Source of the DNA: Clavibacter sepedonicus
Lineage (GTDB): Bacteria; Actinomycetota; Actinomycetes; Actinomycetales; Microbacteriaceae
DNA: 64,000 nucleotides
Assembly: GCF_000069225.1 (NCBI RefSeq)
Contig: NC_010407.1
Location: 1,054,001-1,118,000 of the forward strand
Reading direction: 5' to 3'
Shown in pieces: positions 16,894-25,486 of the stretch (the first letter of the stretch is position 1; every line of letters begins with the position of its first letter). Both the position numbers and the translations under genes were made by a program. The notes under the pieces are model-generated. The model was given only the letters and a program-made list of their open reading frames with translations. It was not told the origin of the DNA and did not search any database.

Positions 16894-17814
16894 TCAGCGC
16901 CCGGTGAGCCGCGCGATGAGCTCCCGGTACCGCCCCGCCGTCCGCTCCACGATCTCCTGCGGCAGCACGGGCGGGGTGCCGGTGCGATCCCAGTTCGCCG
17001 CCAGCCAGTCGCGCACGATCTGCTTGTCGAAGCTGTCCGTGCGGTTGCCGGTCGCGTGCGCCTCCGCGTCCCAGTACCTCGACGAGTCGCTCGTGAGCAC
17101 CTCGTCCGCGAGGGTCGTGATCCCCGTGCGCGGGTCGATCCCGAACTCGAACTTGGTGTCCGCGAGGATCACGCCGCGCTCCTCCGCGATGGCGGCGGCA
17201 CGGCGGTAGACGTCGAGCGAGAGATCGCGCAGACGCGCCGCCTCCTCGTGCCCCACGAGCTCCTCGGTGCGCGCGAACGTGATGTTCTCGTCGTGCTCGC
17301 CCTGCGGGGCCTTCCAGGCGGGGGTGTAGATCGGCTCGGGCAGCCGGTCGCCCTGCTGCAGGCCGGCGGGCAGCGGGATGCCGCACACGGTCCCGTGCTC
17401 GCGGTACTCCTCCCAGCCGGATCCCGCGAGGTAGCCGCGCACGACGCACTCGATGGGCAGCATCTCGAGCACCCGGCAGAGCATCGCGCGTCCCTGCACG
17501 GACTCCGGGATGCCGATGCGGTCGAGCGTCGCCGCGTCCACGAGGTGGTTCGGCACCTCGAGCCGGTCGAACCACCAGAGGCTGAGCTGCGTGAGGAGCT
17601 CGCCCTTGCCGGGGATCCCCGGCTCGAGCGCAAAGTCGTAGGCGCTCACGCGGTCGGTCGCGACGACCAGCACGTGCGGCTCGCCCTCGAGCGCCCGGTC
17701 GTCCGTGTCGTCGACGGCGGGGCTGAACAGCTCGCGGACCTTGCCCGAGTACGCGTGGTCCCAGCCGGGGAGGTCCCACTCGGACGCGTGGCCCGCGGGC
17801 GCCTGCGCGCTCAT
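16894..17814 (-). CDS. purC: Phosphoribosylaminoimidazole-succinocarboxamide synthase
   Basis: ATP-dependent step of purine synthesis joining CAIR and aspartate to give SAICAR; 306 aa, normal for the long form. Family blocks are visible: SGKVRELFS near the N-terminus, TDRVSAYDF, IECVVRGYLAGSGWEEY, LADTKFEFG and TSDSSRYW. Its ATG overlaps the purD stop (ATGA), so purD and purC form a tight operon. purF and purM lie within 4 kb, forming a purine cluster. Confidence 0.96.
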   Translation of the reverse strand: MSAQAPAGHASEWDLPGWDHAYSGKVRELFSPAVDDTDDRALEGEPHVLVVATDRVSAYDFALEPGIPGKGELLTQLSLWWFDRLEVPNHLVDAATLDRIGIPESVQGRAMLCRVLEMLPIECVVRGYLAGSGWEEYREHGTVCGIPLPAGLQQGDRLPEPIYTPAWKAPQGEHDENITFARTEELVGHEEAARLRDLSLDVYRRAAAIAEERGVILADTKFEFGIDPRTGITTLADEVLTSDSSRYWDAEAHATGNRTDSFDKQIVRDWLAANWDRTGTPPVLPQEIVERTAGRYRELIARLTGR

Positions 17815-19061
17815 CGGATCACCTGCGCGGCGATGTCGGTGCGGTGCTGCGATCCATCGAGCGACAACCGCCCGACGGCCTCGTAGACGCGGGACCGCGC
17901 CTGGTCGAACGAGGCCCCCGTCGCGACGACGCTGAGCACCCGCCCGCCGGTGGCGACGAGCCCGGCATCCGACTCGGAGGTGGCGGCGTGCGCGATGCTC
18001 ACGCCCGCGACGCCCTCCGCCTCCTCGACGCCCTCGATGACGCGCCCGGTGCGCGGCGACTCCGGGTAGCCCTCGCTCGCGACGACCACGGTGACCGCGA
18101 CGTCGTCGGAGAACTCCGGCCGCGCGACGCCGCCGAGCTCGCCCGACGCGGCCGCGAGCAGCAGCTGCGAGAGCGGCGTGACGAGGCGCGGCAGCACGAC
18201 CTGCGTCTCCGGATCCCCGAACCGCGCGTTGAACTCGATCACGCGGATGCCGTCCGCGGTGAGGATGAGCCCGCAGTAGAGCAGCCCGATGAACGGCGTC
18301 TGCTCGTCCGCGAGCTTCCGCACGGTGGGCAGCGCGATGGTGTCGATGACCTCGTCGACGAAGTCCTCCGGCAGCCACGGCAGCGGCGAGTACGCGCCCA
18401 TGCCCCCCGTGTTCGGCCCCGCGTCGCCGTCGCCCAGGCGCTTGTAGTCCTGCGCGGGGGAGAGGGGCACCACGTCGTGCCCGTCGGAGAGCAGGAAGAG
18501 CGACACCTCCTGCCCGGCGAGGAACTCCTCCACGAGCACGGTGCCCTGGCCGAGGTAGTGGCGGGCGTGCTCGAGGGCGAGCGTCCGGTCGGCCGTGACC
18601 AGCACGCCCTTGCCGGCCGCGAGGCCGTCGGCCTTGATGACGTAGGGGGCGCCGTACTCGTCGAGCGCGGCCTCGACCTCGTCGACGGTGCCGGCCTGGG
18701 CGGCGCGGCCCGTGGGGACGCCCGCCTCCTCCATGATGCGCTTGGCGAAGGTCTTGGATCCCTCGAGCGCCGCGGCCGCCCGGCCCGGCCCGAAGACCGG
18801 GATGCCGCGCGTGCGCAGCGCGTCCGCGACCCCGGCGACGAGCGGCGCCTCCGGCCCCACGACGACGAGCTCGAAGCCCTCCGTGAGCGCGTGCTCCGCG
18901 ACCACGGCGGGATCGTCGATGTCCATCTTCACGACGGGCACGACGCGCGCGATGCCCGCGTTGCCGGGCGCCGCGACGATCTCGTGGCCCGCGTCCTCCC
19001 GGAGCAGGGCCGTGACGATGGCGTGCTCGCGCGCACCGGAACCGAGTACCAGGATCTTCAC
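17811..19061 (-). CDS. purD: Phosphoribosylamine-glycine ligase
   Basis: Second step of purine synthesis (PRA + glycine + ATP to GAR); 416 aa, usual length. The N-terminal domain starts MKILVLGSGAREHAIVTALL; the ATP-grasp region contains YVIKADGLAAGKGV and VIEFNARFGDPETQ. The start is GTG 19061. There is no Shine-Dalgarno; TAGGGT ends 6 nt upstream, so the mRNA is probably leaderless. Followed by purC with a 4-bp overlap. Confidence 0.97.
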   Translation of the reverse strand: MKILVLGSGAREHAIVTALLREDAGHEIVAAPGNAGIARVVPVVKMDIDDPAVVAEHALTEGFELVVVGPEAPLVAGVADALRTRGIPVFGPGRAAAALEGSKTFAKRIMEEAGVPTGRAAQAGTVDEVEAALDEYGAPYVIKADGLAAGKGVLVTADRTLALEHARHYLGQGTVLVEEFLAGQEVSLFLLSDGHDVVPLSPAQDYKRLGDGDAGPNTGGMGAYSPLPWLPEDFVDEVIDTIALPTVRKLADEQTPFIGLLYCGLILTADGIRVIEFNARFGDPETQVVLPRLVTPLSQLLLAAASGELGGVARPEFSDDVAVTVVVASEGYPESPRTGRVIEGVEEAEGVAGVSIAHAATSESDAGLVATGGRVLSVVATGASFDQARSRVYEAVGRLSLDGSQHRTDIAAQVIR

Positions 19062-19440
19062 GCCCCCACCCTATCGACGCCGGCCCCACCGTCCCGGGCC
19101 CCTGGGGGCGCCGACGGGCACGCCGCACCGCGCCCCGGGGGAGGGGGAGCGGAGGGCGGGAGGCCGACCCTCCGCGGGCACGGCGCGGGTCGGCTCCCTG
19201 CCCTCTCCGGCGTTCTTCGGGTCCGCCGGCGGGCGCATCGTCCCTGCCCTCCCGACGCCGGGGGAGGCGACGGGAGGGAGGGCGTCCTGCCGTGCCGGGC
19301 GGGACGTGTCACCGCGAGGCACTTCCATACACAGTAATGGATGTCCCCCAAAACGCGGACGCGTGGCGACGCCCCATTAGGAGGGGCGCGCCGAGCGCGG
19401 ACGGGCTCGCCCGACCACGCCGCTCTGCCATCCTGGGACG
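19062..19440. other. Intergenic region between purD and the SCP-2-like gene
   Basis: 379 bases without a supportable gene. The left edge holds the purD -10. A short inverted repeat CGCCCC-N7-GGGGCG lies at 19370-19388. CATCCT (19429-19434) ends 6 nt before ATG 19441 and may be the -10 of the next gene. The stretch around 19325-19380 is less GC-rich than its surroundings. The rest is GC-rich with no visible structure. Confidence 0.5.
19068..19073 (-). promoter_or_regulatory. -10 box TAGGGT of purD, leaderless
   Basis: TAGGGT on the minus strand ends 6 nt before GTG 19061. Transcription would begin at or next to the start codon of the purDC operon. No ribosome-binding site is present in the six bases between. 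Confidence 0.6.
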
Positions 19441-19821
19441 ATGGCCAAGGCGCGCATCCACCCCACCGTCGGACAGCCCGCCGTGCGGGCCGCGCTCGCC
19501 CAGGGCGCCGACGCCGACCGGGAGACGCGGGCCACCGCGGTCCGCTTCCTGCTGCAGTCGCTCGCGGATCTCGCGCCCGGCGGAACCGTCGAGGTGCGCG
19601 TCCCGCCGTTCGGCGCCGTCCAGTGCATCGAGGGCCCGGGGCACACGCGCGGCACGCCGCCGAACGTCATCGAGACCGACCCCGCCACGTGGATCGCGCT
19701 CGCCACGGGCGGCACGACGTGGGACGCGGGCGTCGAGGCGGGCGCCGTGCGCGCGTCCGGGCTCCGTGCCGACCTCCGCGGCCTGCTCCCCGTGCCGTGG
19801 GAGCTCCCGGCCGACCGCTGA
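19441..19821 (+). CDS. SCP-2-like (sterol carrier family) protein
   Basis: Conserved actinobacterial protein of 126 aa with an SCP-2-like fold. The C-terminal half carries VIETDPATWIALATGG, the typical SCP-2 strand-helix block. The N-terminal helix (VGQPAVRAALAQGA) precedes the substrate domain. No sterol synthesis is implied; the ligand in bacteria is unknown. Likely leaderless, since CATCCT lies 6 nt before the ATG. It is often near pur genes in Microbacteriaceae (recollection, not checked). Confidence 0.7.
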   Translation: MAKARIHPTVGQPAVRAALAQGADADRETRATAVRFLLQSLADLAPGGTVEVRVPPFGAVQCIEGPGHTRGTPPNVIETDPATWIALATGGTTWDAGVEAGAVRASGLRADLRGLLPVPWELPADR

Positions 19822-19879
19822 GCGCCGGGGCCGCCGTCGCGGTTCGCCTGCCGTCGGCGGCGCAGGGGATGATGGACCC

Positions 19880-20188
19880 ATGACCGACGCCCGCCCCCAG
19901 CCCGACGACGAGCGCCGCACCGAGGTCCTCGTGCGGCGGTCCCCCCGCTACTTCCGCTTCATGGGCGTCGGCGCGGTCCTCGGGATCTTCGTGGCGATGG
20001 TCCTCACCCTCGCGTTCCCGCCGAACCCGGAGTTCTCCGAGGCCCAGGTGCTGGCGTTCCTCGCGCTGTTCGCGGTCGTCCTCTTCGGCGGGCTCGCCGC
20101 GCTGATCGCGCTGGCGCTCGACCGCGCGGCCTCGCGCCGGTCCCGCGTGCTCACGGCCGAGCGCGAGCGGGGCGAGCCGGGCGCCTGA
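19880..20188 (+). CDS. Small two-span membrane protein
   Basis: Protein of 102 aa with a charged N-terminus (residues 1-25), two hydrophobic segments (MGVGAVLGIFVAMVLTLAF and VLAFLALFAVVLFGGLAALI) joined by a short PPNPEFSE loop, and a basic Arg-rich tail. Both ends are probably cytoplasmic. ATG 19880 is preceded at 6 nt by GATGAT, a weak -10 candidate; no ribosome site is seen. It follows the SCP-2-like gene by 58 bp and converges on purF. Function unknown. Confidence 0.65.
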   Translation: MTDARPQPDDERRTEVLVRRSPRYFRFMGVGAVLGIFVAMVLTLAFPPNPEFSEAQVLAFLALFAVVLFGGLAALIALALDRAASRRSRVLTAERERGEPGA

Positions 20189-20239
20189 TCCGGCGGCCGC
20201 CCGCCGGTCGACGATCCGCCGGCCGCACCCGCACGCCGA

Positions 20240-21700
20240 TCAGCTGAGCTGCGTGCGCTCCAGCCACGACAGGTACTCCGGCGTCACGTTGCCGGTGATG
20301 TACTCGCCGGTGAAGCAGCTCATCTCGAGGTCCTCCACGCCGGTCGACCCCTCGAGGATGGCGTCGCGCATGTCGGCGACCTCCTGGTAGATGAGGTGGT
20401 CGGCGCCGAGCTCCTGCGCGATCTCGGGGATCTTCCGCCCGTGCGCGATGAGCTCCTGCCGCGACGGCATGTTGATCCCGTAGACGTGCGGGTAGCGCAC
20501 CGGCGGGGCGGCCGAGGTGAACGTCACCTTGTTGGCGCCGGCCTGGCGCGCCATGGTGACGATCTCGCGGCTCGTCGTGCCGCGCACGATGGAGTCGTCG
20601 ACGATGAGGATGTTCTTGCCCTGGAACTCCGAGCTCATGGCGTTGAGCTTCTGCCGCACCGACTTCTTGCGCTGCGCCTGCCCCGGCATGATGAACGTCC
20701 GGCCGACGTAGCGGTTCTTGTAGAAGCCCTCGCGGTACTCGATGCCGAGGGTCTGCGCGACCTGCATGGCCGACGGCCGCGACGAGTCGGGGATGGGCAT
20801 CACCACGTCGATGTCGCCCGCGGGGCTGTGCTCCGCGATGGTGGCGGCGAGCCGGTTGCCCATGCGCAGGCGCGCGTCGTAGACGCCGATGCCGGACATG
20901 ACCGAGTCGGGCCGCGCGAGGTACACGAACTCGAACGCGCAGGGGATGAGCCGCGGCGCCGGGTGGCACTGGCGCGCGTGCATGTCGCCGTCCATCGTGA
21001 TGAAGACCGCCTCGCCCGGTCGCACGTCGCGCACGATCTCGTAGCCGAGCGACTCCATGACGAGGGACTCGCTCGCCACGACCCACTCCATCCGGCCGCC
21101 CGCGAGCTCGCGGCGTCCCAGGGTGAGCGGGCGGATCCCGAACGGGTCGCGGAACGCGAGCATCCCGTGCCCGGCGATCATGGCGATGGACGCGTACGAG
21201 CCCTCCACGCGCTCGTGCACCCGCTCGACCGCGGTGAATACCTGCTCCGGATCCAGCGCGAGGCCGGAGACCTGCGACTGCAGCTCGTGGGCGAGCACGT
21301 TGACGAGCAGCTCGGTGTCGGAGCTCGTGTTCGTGTGTCGGCGATCCACGTGGAAGAGCTCCTGCGCGAGCTCCCGCGTGTTCGTGAGGTTGCCGTTGTG
21401 CACCAGCACGATGCCGTAGGGCGCGTTCACGTAGAACGGCTGCGCCTCGTCCTCGTCCGTGGCGCTGCCCTTCGTCGCGTAGCGCACGTGCCCGAGGCCC
21501 ATCGTGCCGAGCAGCGAGCGCATGTCGCGCGTGCGGAACGCCTCGCGGACCTGGCCGCTGAGCTTCTTCACGTGGAAGGTGTTGCCCTCGGCCGTGGCGA
21601 TGCCGGTGGAGTCCTGACCGCGGTGCTGCAGGAGCAGGAGGCTGTCGTAGACGAGTTGGTTGACGGGTTCGGACGATACGACGCCGACGATGCCGCACAT
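20240..21700 (-). CDS. purF: Amidophosphoribosyltransferase
   Basis: First committed step of purine synthesis: PRPP + glutamine to phosphoribosylamine; 486 aa. MCGIVGVV gives the N-terminal Cys nucleophile of the glutaminase domain, which fixes the start at ATG 21700 rather than at a longer reading. LLLQHRGQDSTGI and the PRPP loop ILIVDDSIVRGTTS are both present. AGGAG lies about 10 nt upstream, and a TACTCT -10 lies further up, so this gene has a normal leader. It is divergent from purM, with 89 bp between them. Confidence 0.97.
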   Translation of the reverse strand: MCGIVGVVSSEPVNQLVYDSLLLLQHRGQDSTGIATAEGNTFHVKKLSGQVREAFRTRDMRSLLGTMGLGHVRYATKGSATDEDEAQPFYVNAPYGIVLVHNGNLTNTRELAQELFHVDRRHTNTSSDTELLVNVLAHELQSQVSGLALDPEQVFTAVERVHERVEGSYASIAMIAGHGMLAFRDPFGIRPLTLGRRELAGGRMEWVVASESLVMESLGYEIVRDVRPGEAVFITMDGDMHARQCHPAPRLIPCAFEFVYLARPDSVMSGIGVYDARLRMGNRLAATIAEHSPAGDIDVVMPIPDSSRPSAMQVAQTLGIEYREGFYKNRYVGRTFIMPGQAQRKKSVRQKLNAMSSEFQGKNILIVDDSIVRGTTSREIVTMARQAGANKVTFTSAAPPVRYPHVYGINMPSRQELIAHGRKIPEIAQELGADHLIYQEVADMRDAILEGSTGVEDLEMSCFTGEYITGNVTPEYLSWLERTQLS

Positions 21701-21718
21701 GCTTCGGCTGACTCCTGA

Positions 21719-21724
21719 AGAGTA
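21719..21724 (-). promoter_or_regulatory. -10 box TACTCT of purF
   Basis: TACTCT on the minus strand, 18 nt before the purF ATG, with AGGAG in between. This is a normal leadered promoter and contrasts with the leaderless purM on the other strand of the same intergenic region. Confidence 0.5.
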
Positions 21725-21777
21725 GAAGAGGTGGGGGAGGGGCCAGTCTCCCACACGGGAGCGACGCGCCCGGCCGG

Positions 21778-21783
21778 TACTGT
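21778..21783 (+). promoter_or_regulatory. -10 box TACTGT of purM, leaderless
   Basis: TACTGT is followed by six bases and then GTG 21790. The expected transcription start falls on the start codon. No ribosome-binding site precedes the gene. Confidence 0.6.
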
Positions 21784-21789
21784 GTCCCG

Positions 21790-22899
21790 GTGACCACCAA
21801 GAGCTCCTACGCAGAGGCCGGCGTCGACACGGAGGCCGGCGATCTCGCGGTCCAGCTGATGAAGGAGGCCGTGTCCCGCACGCACGGCCCCGAGGTCATC
21901 GGCGGCTTCGGCGGATTCGCGGGCCTGTTCGACGCGAGCGCCCTCACCCGCTTCCGGCACCCGCTCCTCGCGACGTCGACGGACGGCGTCGGCACGAAGG
22001 TCGCCATCGCGCAGGCCATCGACAAGCACGACACCATCGGCCAGGACCTCGTGGGCATGGTCGTCGACGACATCGTCGTGGTCGGCGCGCGTCCCCTCTT
22101 CATGACGGACTACATCGCCTGCGGCAAGGTCGTGCCCGCGCGCATCGCCGACATCGTCGCCGGCATCGCCCGCGCGTGCTCGGACACCGGCACCGCCCTC
22201 GTCGGCGGTGAGACGGCCGAGCACCCCGGCCTCCTCGGGCCGGACGACTACGACGTCGCCGGCGCCGCCGTCGGCGCGGTCGAGGCCGACTCGGTGCTCG
22301 GATCCGAGCGGGTGCGCGACGGCGACGTCGTGCTGGCCCTCGCCTCCAGCGGCCTGCACAGCAACGGCTTCTCGCTCGTGCGCCACATCCTCAGCGTCGC
22401 CGGCATCGGGTTCGGCGACACGTCGGCCGAGCTCGGCGGCGTGGTCGGCGAGGTGCTCCTCGAGCCCACCCGCCTCTACACGACGCCGCTGCTCGACGTG
22501 CTCGCGCAGCCGGAGCTCGGCCCGGCCGTCCACTCCATCAGCCACGTCACGGGCGGCGGCATCGCGGCGAACCTCGCGCGCGTGCTGCCCCGCGGGTCCT
22601 TCAGCGAGCTCGAGCGCTCCACGTGGTCGCCACCCGCGGTCTTCCGCGCGCTCGCCGGCATCGCGGGCTCCACGCTCGAGAGCGCGGAGGGCACCTGGAA
22701 CCTCGGCATCGGCATGATCGCCGTGGTGGACGCGGCGGCGGCGGAGCGCATCGCGCGCGCGCTCACCGCCGCCGGCATCCCGACGTGGGAGGCCGGACGC
22801 GTCACGATCGGCGACGCCCCCGCGGGTGCCGGCTTCGAGCAGGGCGCCAAGGGCGTCGACGGCGGGGCCGTGCGCCTCACCGGCCGCTACCGCGACTGA
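21790..22899 (+). CDS. purM: Phosphoribosylformylglycinamidine cyclo-ligase
   Basis: ATP-dependent ring closure of FGAM to AIR in purine synthesis; 369 aa. Family blocks: SYAEAGVD near the N-terminus, LLATSTDGVGTKV (ATP and Mg binding), GQDLVGMVVDDI, ALVGGETAEHPG and GLHSNGFSLVR. The GTG at 21790 is the first start in frame and follows the TACTGT -10 by 6 nt. It ends against a strong bidirectional-type terminator shared with the convergent DUF3073 gene. Confidence 0.97.
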   Translation: MTTKSSYAEAGVDTEAGDLAVQLMKEAVSRTHGPEVIGGFGGFAGLFDASALTRFRHPLLATSTDGVGTKVAIAQAIDKHDTIGQDLVGMVVDDIVVVGARPLFMTDYIACGKVVPARIADIVAGIARACSDTGTALVGGETAEHPGLLGPDDYDVAGAAVGAVEADSVLGSERVRDGDVVLALASSGLHSNGFSLVRHILSVAGIGFGDTSAELGGVVGEVLLEPTRLYTTPLLDVLAQPELGPAVHSISHVTGGGIAANLARVLPRGSFSELERSTWSPPAVFRALAGIAGSTLESAEGTWNLGIGMIAVVDAAAAERIARALTAAGIPTWEAGRVTIGDAPAGAGFEQGAKGVDGGAVRLTGRYRD

Positions 22900-22982
22900 T
22901 CAGCGGCACGCCCGGCGCCTCCGCCTCGCGGCGCGGACGCGTCGAGCCAGCATCGGCGCGCAGGGTGCATGCGCACATGAGC

Positions 22983-23009
22983 GGACCCGCCTCGCGAGGA
23001 GGCGGGTCC
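22983..23009. terminator. Terminator between purM and the DUF3073 gene
   Basis: Perfect 11-bp stem GGACCCGCCTC / GAGGCGGGTCC with a 5-nt loop, between convergent genes. No U-tract follows, which is common in GC-rich actinobacteria. Confidence 0.8.
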
Positions 23010-23040
23010 GGTCACGGTCCGGCGAGAGCCGGCCGCGGGA

Positions 23041-23250
23041 TCAGGCGCGCTTCTGCTCGTCGCCCGGGACGTAGGCGTCCGGCTCGTCGGCGTACTCGTC
23101 CCACTTGGCGGCCTCGGCCGCGTACTGCTCGTCGACCGCCCCGTGGGTGGTCAGCTCGCGCTCCAGCTGCGTGTAGTCCACATTGGGACTGAACGACTTC
23201 AGCTCTCGCGCGATCTTGGTGTGCTTAGCTTTTTGACGGCCGCGCCCCAT
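23041..23250 (-). CDS. DUF3073 domain protein
   Basis: Small protein of 69 aa, conserved across actinobacteria. A strongly basic start (MGRGRQKAKHTKIARELK) is followed by FSPNVDY, TQLERELT and an acidic Asp/Glu-rich tail. The function is unknown; the basic N-terminus suggests nucleic-acid binding (inference). I chose ATG 23250, with GAGGGGG about 7 nt upstream, over the longer reading from 23265. It is transcribed towards purM, with which it shares a terminator. Confidence 0.88.
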   Translation of the reverse strand: MGRGRQKAKHTKIARELKSFSPNVDYTQLERELTTHGAVDEQYAAEAAKWDEYADEPDAYVPGDEQKRA

Positions 23251-23459
23251 GCGAGACCCCCTCACGACTCAGGCCCCGACGGGCGGTGACAACGCTGGAT
23301 GCAGCGGACAGGGATTGGAGAAAACCTAGGGGCTACCCTAACATGTGCGCCTCGTCGCCCCGGGCGTGTCCTCCTCGTCCGGAGAGCGCGCACGGGCATC
23401 GTACGACCCCGTCCCGTGCTCTCCCTGCGCGCGGGAGTGGGCGCTAGCCTGGTCGTCCC

Positions 23460-24590
23460 ATGACCTCCGAGCCGGCAGAGACCCAGGTCGTGGTCATCGG
23501 TGCCGGGCAGGCCGGCCTCTCCGTCGCGTACCACCTGCGGCGGCTCGGCCTCCGCATGGGCACCGACGCCGTCGTCCTCGACCGCGGGCCCACCACGGGC
23601 GGCGCCTGGCAGCACCGCTGGGCCGCGCTCCGCCTGGGATCCGCGCACCGCGTGGCCGACCTCCCCGGCATGTCCGAGCTCGGCATCTCGTTCGCGACGG
23701 CGGATCGGCGGCTCCCGGCGCGCGACGTCGTCCGCGACCACTACGCCCGCTACGAGCGGCACTTCGACCTGCGGGTCGCCCGCCCGGTGGAGGTGCGGGC
23801 GGTCCTCGACGCGGATGTCCCGCCCCCCGCCGTGTCGCGTCGCCGCGCCGCCCACCCCACCGACTCGGCCCGCCCGCTCCTCGTGCGCGCCACGGACGGC
23901 GACCGCATCGCCCGGCTCGTCGTCAACGCCACCGGCACCTGGGGCGCGCCGTTCATCCCCTCGTACCCCGGTCTCGCGACCTTCCGCGGGCGGCAGCTGC
24001 ACACGTCCGGCTACCGGGCGGCGGCCGACCTCCGGGGGCTGCGCGTGCTCGTCGTGGGCGGGGGCACCTCGGCCATCGGCTTCCTCCTCGAGCTGGAGGG
24101 CGTGGCCGCGCGCACCACGTGGTCCACACGGCGCCCGGTCGACTTCCTCGAGGCCGGCGAGCTCGACGTCGAGGCCGCGGTGCGCGCCGTCGACCTCCAG
24201 GACCAGGCCGCGCGCGCGGGGGAGGCGCTGCCGAGCATCGTCAGCGGGACGGGGGTGCCGCGCACGCGGCGCATCGTCGCGGGGATCCGTCGCGGCGTGC
24301 TCGACAGCCGGGGCCCCATCGCGCGCTTCGAGGAGGACGCCGTCGTCTGGGCGGACGGCGGGCGGGACCAGGTCGACGCGGTGATCTGGGCCACCGGCTT
24401 CCGCCCCGAGATCCGCCATCTGGCGCCGCTGGGCCTCCGGGAGAAGGAGGGCGGCGTGCGCGTCGAGTCGGGGGTGTCGGCACGGGATCCGCGGGTGTTC
24501 CTCGCCGGCTACGGACCGCAGGCGTCGACCATTGGCGCGAACCGTGCGGGTCGACGCGTCGCGCGGCAGGTGGTCGCGGCGCTCGGCTGA
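23460..24590 (+). CDS. FMO-like NAD(P)/FAD-dependent oxidoreductase
   Basis: Flavin monooxygenase-like protein of 376 aa. The FAD dinucleotide motif VVVIGAGQAGLSVAYHLRRL is at residues 10-29; TTGGAWQHRW follows, as in FMO/Baeyer-Villiger relatives. A second Rossmann motif for NADPH is LRVLVVGGGTSAIGFLLELE, and IWATGFRPEIRHL is the ATG-type motif near the C-terminus. The full FMO fingerprint is not obvious, so the substrate is open. TAGCCT (23445-23450) ends 9 nt before the ATG and no ribosome site is seen, so the mRNA has almost no leader. The gene stands alone. Confidence 0.83.
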   Translation: MTSEPAETQVVVIGAGQAGLSVAYHLRRLGLRMGTDAVVLDRGPTTGGAWQHRWAALRLGSAHRVADLPGMSELGISFATADRRLPARDVVRDHYARYERHFDLRVARPVEVRAVLDADVPPPAVSRRRAAHPTDSARPLLVRATDGDRIARLVVNATGTWGAPFIPSYPGLATFRGRQLHTSGYRAAADLRGLRVLVVGGGTSAIGFLLELEGVAARTTWSTRRPVDFLEAGELDVEAAVRAVDLQDQAARAGEALPSIVSGTGVPRTRRIVAGIRRGVLDSRGPIARFEEDAVVWADGGRDQVDAVIWATGFRPEIRHLAPLGLREKEGGVRVESGVSARDPRVFLAGYGPQASTIGANRAGRRVARQVVAALG

Positions 24591-24826
24591 GGCTACGGAC
24601 CGCATCTCGTCGCGCCTCGCCTGACGGAGGCGTCCACGGGGGAGGGGGCGTGGGGGCCTGCGCCATCTGCGGGAACTCGCGGCGGGCCCCCACGTCCATC
24701 CGGACCTCACGGGTCGGTCCGGACGTGATCCGGCCGGGGTCGGGTGCGCCGCCATCGGGGCACCGGCCAGCCGGCCGACCTGCACGAGCTCTCGGGGGAA
24801 GAGTTCGTGCACCAACGAGTCTATAT

Positions 24827-24852
24827 CCGTGTCCTCCTTTTCGGGGACACGG
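24827..24852 (+). terminator. Terminator-like hairpin after the FMO-like gene
   Basis: Stem CCGTGTCC / GGACACGG around a T-rich loop, about 240 bp after the FMO stop. It could end transcription of that gene or of the convergent operon. Confidence 0.5.
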
Positions 24853-24872
24853 GCGTACCCGCCGGTGGCATG

Positions 24873-24912
24873 TCGGAGGGGAGCCGCGCCGCGAGGCACG
24901 ACTCCCCTCCGA
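24873..24912 (-). terminator. Terminator of the DUF3618 operon
   Basis: Perfect 11-bp stem TCGGAGGGGAG / CTCCCCTCCGA with an 18-nt loop, starting 11 bases after the stop of the minus-strand operon. Confidence 0.7.
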
Positions 24913-24922
24913 GAGCGGTCGG

Positions 24923-25486
24923 TCAGCTGCGCGCGTCGTCCTGCACGGCCTGCTTCGCGTCCTGCGCCGACGCCTGGACGTCCTGCGCGGTCGACTGGGC
25001 CTCGGATCGCACGGTGCCGGCCGAGTCCGTCGCGGTGTCCTTGACGGCCGCGGCGGCCTGCTGCGCGGGCTCCTTGAGCTCGGACGCGACGTCCTTGGCC
25101 GCGTCGGTCGCCTTCTCGACGAGGGGCTGCGCCTTGTCCTTGACGGTCGAGGCGAGCTCCTTCTCCTTGTCGCTCGCCGGGATCAGCGAGGCGATGAGGA
25201 GCCCGGCGCCGAACGCCACGAGACCGAGGCCCAGGGGGTTGCCCTGCGCCTTGGCCTTCGCGCCGCCCGCGGTGCCGGAGACGGCGTCGCCCACGCTCGA
25301 ACGGGCGTCGCCCGCGGAGCCGAGGACGCTGTCCTTCACGTTCGACAGGGCGCCGCGCACCTTGTCCGTCTGGCGCTGGGCGACCTTCGCGGGCGTGACC
25401 TTGTCGGCCACCGCGTCCACGTCGATGCTCAGCTCGTTCCGCGTGCGCTCGATCTCCGCACGGATCTGCTCGGGGTTGTCGCTCAT
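24923..25486 (-). CDS. DUF3618 domain protein
   Basis: Protein of 187 aa. The N-terminal DUF3618 block is visible as IRAEIERTRNELSIDVDAVA. A single hydrophobic segment (LGLGLVAFGAGLLIASLIP, about residues 85-103) is followed by a long Ala/Lys/Asp-rich helical tail with heptad-like repeats (KDVASELKEPAQQAAAAVKD), probably coiled. Likely a membrane-anchored helical protein of the envelope. The ATG overlaps the upstream holin-family stop (ATGA). It is the last gene of a three-gene operon typical of actinobacteria; its role is not established. Confidence 0.85.
   Translation of the reverse strand: MSDNPEQIRAEIERTRNELSIDVDAVADKVTPAKVAQRQTDKVRGALSNVKDSVLGSAGDARSSVGDAVSGTAGGAKAKAQGNPLGLGLVAFGAGLLIASLIPASDKEKELASTVKDKAQPLVEKATDAAKDVASELKEPAQQAAAAVKDTATDSAGTVRSEAQSTAQDVQASAQDAKQAVQDDARS

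Larger units (their letters stand above)
24591..24922. other. Intergenic region with two hairpins between convergent genes
   Basis: 332 bases without a supportable gene. The right part holds two hairpins annotated separately. The left part (24591-24820) is GC-rich and has short inverted repeats such as CGCCTC...GAGGCG near 24615-24632, but no conserved signal that I recognise. Confidence 0.5.

Noticed and set aside
21698..21754. Longer N-terminus for purF from 21754
   Set aside because: PurF needs Cys directly after the initiator Met; MCGIVGVV at 21700 gives this, and AGGAG lies upstream.
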